A stretch of DNA of 11,502 nucleotides, taken from positions 1 to 11,502 of the forward strand of contig JAFVRI010000091.1 in the NCBI GenBank assembly GCA_017504335.1, given 5' to 3'. The stretch is from Clostridia bacterium. Lineage in GTDB: Bacteria; Bacillota; Clostridia; Oscillospirales; CAG-272. Position 1 is the stretch's first letter, and each line of letters opens with the position of its first letter. Of this stretch, positions 5,475 to 11,502 are shown in pieces. The notes beneath the pieces were generated by a model. The model had not been told where the DNA came from. It worked only from the letters and a program-made list of their open reading frames with translations, and ran no database searches. Made by a program: the position numbers and the translations under genes.

Positions 5475-5519
5475 TCAACCGGATCGGATACCGGAGCAAG
5501 GCCTCTGTTTTTGCCCGCT

Positions 5520-6209
5520 TCAGTCCTTTGCCGCCGGATACTCGTTGCAAAGCAGGCGGTAGGGGGCCTCGTCCTCCTCAATCTCGGGGAAGCGTCCCGC
5601 AGGCTCCGCAAAACGGTTGTCGGTGTTGTCATCGTTGCATTGGCTGACCTCACCGATCAAAACCGGTCCCGTTCCCTCCTCTACCGAAAAATCGTGGTAG
5701 AGACGCTGGGGGATATAAATGCTCTCACCGGGGGTCAGACGGATCTGTGTGCCCGCAGGAACGGTATATTCCCTTCCGTCGGTATGCACCGTCACGTCGG
5801 ATTCATAATCCACGCTCTCATCGTCATGCGCGTTGTACACACGGATCAGAAGCGTTCTGCCACCGCGGTTGATGATGTCCTCGGTTTTGAACCAATGGAA
5901 ATGATTGATCAACACCTGTCCTTCACGCAGATATAACAGCTTTTCGGCGTACACCTTGGGATACCGATCGGGCATTGTCCGAGATCCGTTGCGGATGGTG
6001 ATCAGCGTTGTTCCCTGAGAATGAAATTTACCGTATCCGTAATCGGTCACGTCCCAGCCGAGCATACAGTCGCGTACCTCGTCATAGTCGTGCCCTTTCT
6101 CCTGCCACTCCTCGGGGGCAAAATGGCAGAACGGGGGCAGATAGCAAGCATATTTTTCGCACATCGCGTTCATTTCGCGAATTGCCGCGTTGATCTCACT
6201 GCGTTTCAT
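5520..6209 (-). CDS. D-lyxose isomerase-like cupin protein
   Basis: 229 residues, the usual length of the cupin-fold D-lyxose ketol-isomerases, which interconvert D-lyxose and D-xylulose (some also D-mannose and D-fructose) with a divalent metal. Family features seen: the N-terminal MKRSEIN, YLPPFCHFAPEEW (23-35), DCMLGWDVTDYG (47-58), TIRNG (71-75) and the metal site HFHW...E...H, with His103, His105, Glu110 and His172. All four ligands are present. There is no signal peptide, so it is cytoplasmic. ATG 6209 follows GGAGGA at good spacing. It lies 60 nt downstream of pheT on the same strand, so it may share pheST transcripts. No other sugar genes are visible, and the true substrate is open. 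Confidence 0.8.
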   Translation of the reverse strand: MKRSEINAAIREMNAMCEKYACYLPPFCHFAPEEWQEKGHDYDEVRDCMLGWDVTDYGYGKFHSQGTTLITIRNGSRTMPDRYPKVYAEKLLYLREGQVLINHFHWFKTEDIINRGGRTLLIRVYNAHDDESVDYESDVTVHTDGREYTVPAGTQIRLTPGESIYIPQRLYHDFSVEEGTGPVLIGEVSQCNDDNTDNRFAEPAGRFPEIEEDEAPYRLLCNEYPAAKD

Positions 6210-6230
6210 AGTCTATCCTCCGTAATCTTG

Positions 6231-6246
6231 TTCTCAGGAATGAGAA
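6231..6246. other. Small inverted repeat between pheT and the isomerase gene
   Basis: TTCTCA and TGAGAA flank GGAA, six perfect pairs, in the 60-nt gap upstream of the isomerase ribosome binding site. No T run follows on the minus strand, so it is not a normal terminator. It may be an mRNA processing or stability hairpin. Confidence 0.3.
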
Positions 6247-6269
6247 TCCGTGTTTCGCTGCCTTTGCCA

Positions 6270-8705
6270 TCAAGCCGTGCGGATATCGGCGCCGATGGTT
6301 TTGGCAAGACGCTTGAGAACGCTGTTTGCCACGGCCTCGATCTCATTACCCGTCAGCGTTTTCTCGCCCGAGCCAATCACCAAACGAACGGTTACCGATT
6401 TCTTGCCCGCGGGGATCTGCTTGCCCTTGTATTCGTCCACAAAGAGGACGTCACAGAGCAGATCGTTCTTCTTGCTCATCACGCAAGCACGGATCTCTTC
6501 CCACTTGACCATCGAATCCACCAGGAACGACAGATCGTAATTGTTCATCGGGAATTCCGGCACGCGGGAGAAGCGATTGGTTCTTGATTTGAAGGGCACG
6601 AACGCATCCATATCCAATTCGACCAGCACCGCCGACAGCACCTTGATGCCGCACGCCAGGGCCACCTTCTTGGAAAGGAGCGCAAGATCACCGATCTTTT
6701 TTCCGTCCAGACAAATATTCAGCCATACCGTCTCGTCTGCCCAGTAAGGCTTCTCGAGCTTTTCAAAGGTAAAGCCCTCCATATGGGTATACCGGGGCAT
6801 CGAGCCGATCACACCCTTGGCGCGACGGAAGAGCTCGGACACGTGATCCGAGGAGCCCACGAAGGCGCACCCGAGGTGCTTCTTCTGTGCGGGGAGCGAT
6901 TCTCCGCGGTACGCCGAGGTATAGTCACGGTCCAGGAAAACCTGTGCTTCCTCGAAAATATCAAATTCGTCAAAATTGCGCTCGTTCTTCACGATCGCCT
7001 TGCAGATGTTGGGCAGAAGCGAAGAACGGATATAGCGTTCGTTGGGAGCGGGAGGCGTGGCAAGCGCCAGAATGCCCTCGGTGCTCGGCAGAAGCGCCGT
7101 TACAAACTCATCGGTCATCCAGGGGTAGGTAAAGATCTCCTGCATATTGCAACGGAATGCGAGATATTCCTTGACCCTGCGCACCAGATCGACGCCGAGC
7201 TGGTTGATCGCGCCGTCAAAGGAGGTGGTGATGGTAGTGGCTTCAAAATTCTCGTAGCCGTACATCCGCGCGATCTCTTCCATGATGTCCGCCTTGATGG
7301 AAACGTCACCCGTGGAACGCCAGGTGGGTACCACGATATGCATACCGGAGCCGGTAAAGGTGACCTCAAAGCCCATCTTGCCCAGCTTGTTTGCCACGAC
7401 CTCCTGGGGAATGCGCTTGCCGAGACGTCTGTCCAGCCAGTCAAATTCCACGTCGATCTCGGCTCTCGTCAGCTTGTTGGGATACTGATCGCAGAAAGCC
7501 GTGACCTTCATCTCGGGATACAGCTCTGCAAAAAGCTTCATCGCGAGGGACAGCGCCTGATCGCAACGTTCGGGATCCACGGCCTTTTCGTAGCGCGAGG
7601 ATGCCTCGGTGCGGTTATCGTAACGGAGCGAGGTTCTGCGCACGCCGCGCGACTCGAAGTTTGCAACCTCCAGAATCACGCTCTCGGTTTCGGGAAGCAC
7701 CGAATCCTTGGCGCCGCCCATCACACCTGCCAGCGCAACGGCTCCCTCTGCGTCGGCGATCACGAGATCGTCCTCGCAGAGCTCCAGCTCCTTCTCGTTG
7801 AGCAGCTGCAGCTTCTCACCCGCGTTGGCACGTCTGACCTCGATACGGTCGATGATATGGTTCGAATCAAACACGTGCGTCGGCTGGCCGGTTGCCAGCA
7901 TGACGTAGTTGGTCACGTCCACCAGCGCGTTGATGGGACGCATGCCCACGCGCCAGATGCGGCTCTGCATGGCAAACGGAGAGGGCTTGACGCCTAATCC
8001 CTCGATGCGCGCGCCGATATAGCGAGGGCAACGCGCGGTGTCCAGAATGCGCACGTCATACGTCTCCTTGGTTTCGGGAGCGTAGGCCTCAAAGGGAACG
8101 AGCGGCAGATCGTAAAGCGCCGCCAGCTCACGCGCGATGCCGTAGTGTCCCCAAAGGTCGGGACGGTTCGTCATCGATTTATTGTCAATTTCCAGAATGA
8201 TATCGTCCAGGTCCAGCGCCTCGGCAAGCGGGGTTCCCGCCGCCGCGCCGAATGCAGTCACGTCCATGATCTCGTGCTCCTCGGTTGCCGGGAAGAGATC
8301 GGCAAGACCAACCTCCACCGATGCGCAGATCATACCAAAGCTCGCCACTCCGCGCAGCTTGGCGTTTTTGATCTCCACCGGCTCGCCCTCTCCGTGCCAG
8401 CGCACCGTCGCGCCGGGGCAGGCCACCACAACCTTCATACCGGCCTCGAGATTCGAGCCGCCGCACACGATGTCCTTGATCTCCTCTGCGCCCACGTCGA
8501 CCTTGCACACACGGAGCTTGTCGGCGTTGGGGTGCGGGACGACCTCCTTGATCTCTCCAACCACGATCTTGTCAAAGCGGTCAGCCAGGCGCTCGGCGCC
8601 CTCCACCTCCACCGTGGACATCGTCAGGTCATAGGCCAGACGCGAGAGATCCATGTCCTCGGGAAGCTTTACGTAATCCTTGATCCAATTGAGTGATACT
8701 TTCAT
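6270..8705 (-). CDS. pheT: Phenylalanine--tRNA ligase beta subunit
   Basis: 811 residues, full length for bacterial PheT, which with PheS forms the (alpha-beta)2 enzyme that charges tRNA-Phe. Visible order: N-terminal MKVSLNWIKDYV; OB-fold tRNA-binding domain from about 40 to 150 with HPNADKL at 58-64; B3/4 editing domain around 210-380 (PRYIGARIEG, RPINALVDVTNYVML, GQPTHVFD); B5 domain around 400-475 (DWLDRRLGKRIPQE); catalytic-like core; and a C-terminal FDX-ACB anticodon-binding domain from about 712 (FSRVPEFP) to the end. It starts 13 nt after the pheS stop, and its ribosome binding site AAGGAGG overlaps that stop, so the two are translationally linked. GC-rich, unlike the left part of the window. 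Confidence 0.97.
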   Translation of the reverse strand: MKVSLNWIKDYVKLPEDMDLSRLAYDLTMSTVEVEGAERLADRFDKIVVGEIKEVVPHPNADKLRVCKVDVGAEEIKDIVCGGSNLEAGMKVVVACPGATVRWHGEGEPVEIKNAKLRGVASFGMICASVEVGLADLFPATEEHEIMDVTAFGAAAGTPLAEALDLDDIILEIDNKSMTNRPDLWGHYGIARELAALYDLPLVPFEAYAPETKETYDVRILDTARCPRYIGARIEGLGVKPSPFAMQSRIWRVGMRPINALVDVTNYVMLATGQPTHVFDSNHIIDRIEVRRANAGEKLQLLNEKELELCEDDLVIADAEGAVALAGVMGGAKDSVLPETESVILEVANFESRGVRRTSLRYDNRTEASSRYEKAVDPERCDQALSLAMKLFAELYPEMKVTAFCDQYPNKLTRAEIDVEFDWLDRRLGKRIPQEVVANKLGKMGFEVTFTGSGMHIVVPTWRSTGDVSIKADIMEEIARMYGYENFEATTITTSFDGAINQLGVDLVRRVKEYLAFRCNMQEIFTYPWMTDEFVTALLPSTEGILALATPPAPNERYIRSSLLPNICKAIVKNERNFDEFDIFEEAQVFLDRDYTSAYRGESLPAQKKHLGCAFVGSSDHVSELFRRAKGVIGSMPRYTHMEGFTFEKLEKPYWADETVWLNICLDGKKIGDLALLSKKVALACGIKVLSAVLVELDMDAFVPFKSRTNRFSRVPEFPMNNYDLSFLVDSMVKWEEIRACVMSKKNDLLCDVLFVDEYKGKQIPAGKKSVTVRLVIGSGEKTLTGNEIEAVANSVLKRLAKTIGADIRTA

Positions 8706-8718
8706 GTTTCTGTCCTCC

Positions 8719-9756
8719 TTAATGGAACTGCTTTAAGAATCGGAGGTCGGTGCTGTGGAACAGACGGACGTCATCCACCCCGTAGCGCATCATCACGAGA
8801 CGGTCCAGTCCGATGTTGACGTAAAATCCCGTGTATTCGTCGGGATCCAGTCCTGCCGCGCGGAGAACGTTGGGATGAGGCGTGCCGCCGGGCATGATCT
8901 CAATCCAACCCACGTGCTTGCACACGCTGCAGCCCTTGCCGCCGCAAACCAGACATCCCATGTCGATCTCAAAGCCGGGCTCCACAAAGGGGAAAAAGCC
9001 GGCTCTCATGCGCACGGGCACGTCCTGACCAAACACCTTGGAAAGAATGCTCTTGATCATCACTTTTCCCGCGGTATAGGTGAAATCCTTGTCCACGATC
9101 AGCGCCTCATACTGGAAGAACGCGCGCTCGTGGCGGGCATCGGTGGTTTCGTTGCGGTACACGCGTCCGGGATATACGAAACGGTAAGGAGGCTTATGCG
9201 TTTGCATGTAGCGCACACTGTCACCCGTCAGGTGAGGACGGAGGCAAAGCTTGTCGGCCGCATCACCCGTATCGTGGCCCTCCAGCCAGTAGGTATCCAT
9301 GCTCTCGCGAGCCGGATGGTTCGGAGGGAAGTTCAGATTGTCAAACGCGTAATATTCACTGGTGATCTCGGGGCCGCTGAACACCTCAAATCCCATGGAG
9401 CGGAAGGCATCGTTAAGATCGTAGCACATCTGCGTGATGGGATGCAGGCCACCGATCTTCGGCTCAAATCCGGGAATGGTACAGTCGAAATCGGGAGAGA
9501 TCTCGGATGCCTTGAGCTTCAGATCCTCGCGCTTGCCCTCGATCTGTTCGGTGAGAAGCGACTTGACGCGGTTGACTGCCTTTCCCATCTCCGGGCGCAG
9601 CGATACGTCCAGCTTGGGGATCTCCTTGAGCAGCTCGGTAATGCTTCCCTGCTTTCCAAGGAGCGTGCTCTTGATCTCCTGAAGCTCGGCTTCGGTTTGC
9701 GCACCTTCGATCTTTGCCGCTCCGTCGCGGAGCAGGGCCTCTAATTTGTCCTTCAT
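8719..9756 (-). CDS. pheS: Phenylalanine--tRNA ligase alpha subunit
   Basis: 345 residues, normal for bacterial PheS, the catalytic subunit of phenylalanyl-tRNA synthetase. An N-terminal coiled-coil arm spans about 1-85. The class II catalytic domain follows, with FSGPEI near 126, DNLNFPPNHPAR (139-150), motif 2 VYRNE (199-203), FPFVEPGFE (255-263) and motif 3 IGLDRLVMMRYG (315-326). A cysteine cluster (Cys268, 271, 276, 279) forms the CxxCGGKGCxxC knuckle seen in many PheS proteins and may bind zinc. The tract LRPHLTGDSVRYM (172-184) stands where many family members have RTHTS. ATG 9756 has GAGG upstream. First gene of the leftward group. Confidence 0.97.
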   Translation of the reverse strand: MKDKLEALLRDGAAKIEGAQTEAELQEIKSTLLGKQGSITELLKEIPKLDVSLRPEMGKAVNRVKSLLTEQIEGKREDLKLKASEISPDFDCTIPGFEPKIGGLHPITQMCYDLNDAFRSMGFEVFSGPEITSEYYAFDNLNFPPNHPARESMDTYWLEGHDTGDAADKLCLRPHLTGDSVRYMQTHKPPYRFVYPGRVYRNETTDARHERAFFQYEALIVDKDFTYTAGKVMIKSILSKVFGQDVPVRMRAGFFPFVEPGFEIDMGCLVCGGKGCSVCKHVGWIEIMPGGTPHPNVLRAAGLDPDEYTGFYVNIGLDRLVMMRYGVDDVRLFHSTDLRFLKQFH

Positions 9757-9792
9757 GTTTCAATCCTCGCTATAGAATGAGTTTTGTACATA

Positions 9793-9821
9793 ATTATATC
9801 ACTCTCCCCCCGAAAAGTCAA
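9793..9821 (-). promoter_or_regulatory. Sigma-A promoter of pheST
   Basis: Read on the minus strand: TTGACT (9821-9816), 17-bp spacer, TATAAT (9798-9793). Transcription would start near 9786, giving a leader of about 30 nt before the pheS ATG. That leaves no room for a T-box element, the usual control of pheST in many Bacillota. Confidence 0.8.
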
Positions 9822-9829
9822 TAAAAAAT

Positions 9830-9858
9830 TTGACTTCTGTCGGTTTTCTTTGTATTTT
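9830..9858 (+). promoter_or_regulatory. Possible weak upstream promoter for the MATE gene
   Basis: TTGACT (9830-9835), 17-bp spacer, TATTTT (9853-9858). The -35 box forms an inverted repeat with the pheS -35 box 8 bp away, so both could be touched by one regulator. The -10 match is poor. Confidence 0.3.
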
Positions 9859-9920
9859 TTAGGTTATTTCGAGATTCAGCGAAGTCTTTCTGCAAAAAGC
9901 TGCACTTGGCCCGAAAGCTA

Positions 9921-9949
9921 TTGACTTTTCCATCTTTTTGGGGTATACT
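9921..9949 (+). promoter_or_regulatory. Sigma-A promoter of the MATE transporter gene
   Basis: TTGACT (9921-9926), 17-bp spacer, TATACT (9944-9949). A start near 9956 gives a leader of about 88 nt that includes a seven-T run (10005-10011). No known riboswitch is recognised in the leader. Confidence 0.8.
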
Positions 9950-10043
9950 ATAGGCAACCCCGAAAATGCACCGAGGCAGGTTGGACCAATGACCGAAATC
10001 GGCGTTTTTTTGCACGGGATCACGCATCCGGAGGAACCGCCCC

Positions 10044-11450
10044 ATGAAACGCGATACCGAAGCTATGTATGCCACGATGAGTCCATGGAGACTCTTTTTC
10101 ATTGTGGCGCTTCCCGGCATGGTCAGCATGTTTGCCATGTCTATATACAGCATCATCGAAGGCGCCTTTATCGGGCAAAAGCTCGGCGAGGGCGCATTTG
10201 CCGCCGTTAACATTGCCATGCCGCTCGTAATGATCAACTTCTCGCTGGCCGATCTGGTTGGCGTGGGCGCGTCGGTGCCGATCTCAATCGCGCTCGGCAA
10301 AAAAGAGCACAATACCGCAAACAACGTCTTTTCCTGCTCGGTGATCATGATCTTCATCACCTCGGTGCTCATGGGAACGGTGATGTTTTTGGCCGCCGAG
10401 CCGCTCTGTCGGATGATGGGAGCCGACGACGTGCTTCTGGATACCTCCATGCGCTATCTGCGTACCTGCGCGCTTTGCAGTCCCCTGGCCTCTATCTTCT
10501 TTGCCATGGACAACTATCTGCGCATCAGCGGATACGTCAAAACCAGCATGGTCATCAACATCGGTTGCAATCTTGCCACACTGGCGCTCCTCACCTTTTT
10601 CCTCATCGGGCTCAATATGGACGTGGTGGGCTCGGCGCTTGCCACCTCGGTTGCCATGTGCCTCTCTTCCATCGTTGCCATGATCCCGTTTTTACGGCGT
10701 AAGACGCTGCTGCAATTTACGAAGCCAAGATTCCACGTTGCCATGTTCCGGGAGATCACCGCATGCGGCTCGCCCGTGTTTTTAAGCAACGTATCGGGGC
10801 GTGTGACCTCCATTCTGATGAACATCTCCCTGATGACGATCGGCACGCAGGTGTGGGGAGAAAACGGCGGCACCACGGCGGTTGCCGTTTACGCGGTGCT
10901 GATGTATTCCAGCGATCTCTGCTGGCCGCTCCTCTACGGCATCAGTGATTCGCTTGCTCCCGCCATCGGCTACAACTGGGGCGCCGGAAGCTATGACCGC
11001 GTAAAAAAGATCGTTAAATGCGCCTACATCGGAACCGCCACGGTGGGACTGGTGTCCACCTCTCTCCTGTTTTTCCTCTCGGGCACGGTGGCTTCCCTAT
11101 TTGCCAATGCCGAGGACGTCATGCTTCTGGAGGAATCCACACGCGCCATTCGCCTGTTCTGCTTTGCTTATCTCTTCCGCTGGTTTACGGTCACCACGCA
11201 GGGCTTCCTCAGCGCCATCGAAAAACCGGTGTTGGCAACCGTAATGTCGGTGGCAACGGCGTTCGTCTTCCCTATCGTGATGCTCGGCGCCCTATGGAAC
11301 CTGGGTCTGAACGGCATCTGGCTCAATTTCGTTGGCGTCAATTTTCTCGCCGCCATACTGGGATTGCTGTTGTTAACGGTGGTTGGACGCGAGATCAAAA
11401 AAAGACAGCGCCAAAAGGATTCCGATGCAAACGGGCAAGCTGTTCTTTGA
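10044..11450 (+). CDS. MATE-family multidrug/cation antiporter
   Basis: 468 residues with about twelve hydrophobic segments in two similar halves, the normal length and layout of MATE (NorM/MepA/DinF-type) transporters, which export organic cations and other compounds across the inner membrane using a Na+ or H+ gradient. Family-like stretches include the first helix region with PGMVSMFAMSIYSIIEGAFIG (split by the membrane core), VGVGASVPISIALGKKEH near residue 73, and AIGYNWGAG near 310, the typical GxNxGA-type turn of the second half. The tail is charged (KKRQRQKDSD). ATG 10044 follows GGAGG (10030-10034) at 9 nt. Divergent from pheS with its own promoter and terminator, so monocistronic. 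The substrate cannot be read from sequence. Confidence 0.92.
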   Translation: MKRDTEAMYATMSPWRLFFIVALPGMVSMFAMSIYSIIEGAFIGQKLGEGAFAAVNIAMPLVMINFSLADLVGVGASVPISIALGKKEHNTANNVFSCSVIMIFITSVLMGTVMFLAAEPLCRMMGADDVLLDTSMRYLRTCALCSPLASIFFAMDNYLRISGYVKTSMVINIGCNLATLALLTFFLIGLNMDVVGSALATSVAMCLSSIVAMIPFLRRKTLLQFTKPRFHVAMFREITACGSPVFLSNVSGRVTSILMNISLMTIGTQVWGENGGTTAVAVYAVLMYSSDLCWPLLYGISDSLAPAIGYNWGAGSYDRVKKIVKCAYIGTATVGLVSTSLLFFLSGTVASLFANAEDVMLLEESTRAIRLFCFAYLFRWFTVTTQGFLSAIEKPVLATVMSVATAFVFPIVMLGALWNLGLNGIWLNFVGVNFLAAILGLLLLTVVGREIKKRQRQKDSDANGQAVL

Positions 11451-11466
11451 TCCAAACCGAAAACCG

Positions 11467-11500
11467 CAGGCTTGGCGCAATGCCAAGCCTGTATTTCTTC
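11467..11500 (+). terminator. Terminator after the MATE gene
   Basis: CAGGCTTGGC (11467-11476) pairs perfectly with GCCAAGCCTG (11482-11491) over a 5-nt loop and is followed by TATTTCTT. It begins 17 nt after the stop codon. Confidence 0.75.
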
Positions 11501-11502
11501 CC

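Noticed and set aside
5286..5936. Plus-strand open frame running from repeat R3 into the isomerase gene
   Set aside because: It crosses R3 hairpins, a strong terminator and the opposite-strand isomerase gene; not coding.
6783..7997. Long plus-strand open frame opposite pheT (404 codons)
   Set aside because: It is a shadow of the GC-rich pheT gene, lies fully inside it, has no fitting ribosome binding site and reads as no known protein.
8755..9744. Long plus-strand open frame opposite pheS (329 codons)
   Set aside because: Antisense shadow of a clear pheS gene; His/Ala/Leu-rich shadow composition.
9956..10043. Riboswitch or attenuator in the MATE leader
   Set aside because: The CCG/CGG pairing before the seven-T run is only three pairs, and no known efflux-linked riboswitch motif could be matched by eye.
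9818..10450. Minus-strand open frame over the pheS-MATE gap and the MATE start
   Set aside because: It covers two promoters and the well-supported MATE gene; no fitting start signal.

Overview
The window looks like a Bacillota chromosome, most likely class Clostridia. It has strong consensus sigma-A promoters, GGAGG-type ribosome binding sites, a compact pheS-pheT operon and short Gram-positive-style lipoproteins. It falls into two parts that differ in base composition. Bases 1 to about 5290 are AT-rich and accessory in character. From about 5300 onward the DNA is clearly GC-richer and carries ordinary core genes.

Left part (1-5412): a gene followed by a repeat, three times over. (a) A 5'-truncated M48-type zinc metalloprotease and a small PH-like protein end at repeat R1 (1933-2173). 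(b) Lipoprotein A ends at R2 (3296-3539). (c) Lipoprotein B, a longer paralogue of A, ends at R3 (5168-5412). Each repeat holds the same 54-nt 3' half of a tRNA-Leu(CAG), from anticodon-loop position 33 through the encoded CCA. That half is followed by an intrinsic terminator and then two hairpins whose stems carry compensatory base changes between copies. The repeat begins 0-10 nt after each stop codon. Lipoproteins A and B each have their own near-perfect promoter. The layout resembles a gene-cassette array whose recombination site is a tRNA-Leu 3' end. R3, the copy touching the GC-rich DNA, would be the junction with the chromosome. No recombinase and no intact tRNA-Leu lie inside the window, so mobility is inferred, and tandem duplication remains an alternative.

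Right part (5413-11502): a strong hairpin terminator (5436-5474) separates the array from a leftward group running pheS -> pheT -> D-lyxose isomerase-like cupin. The pheS promoter leaves a leader of only about 30 nt, too short for a T-box. Divergent from pheS is a MATE-family multidrug/cation antiporter with its own promoter, a leader of about 90 nt and a terminator at the window end.

The two parts show no functional connection beyond adjacency. The left part appears to encode envelope-associated accessory proteins; the right part is translation, sugar isomerisation and export.
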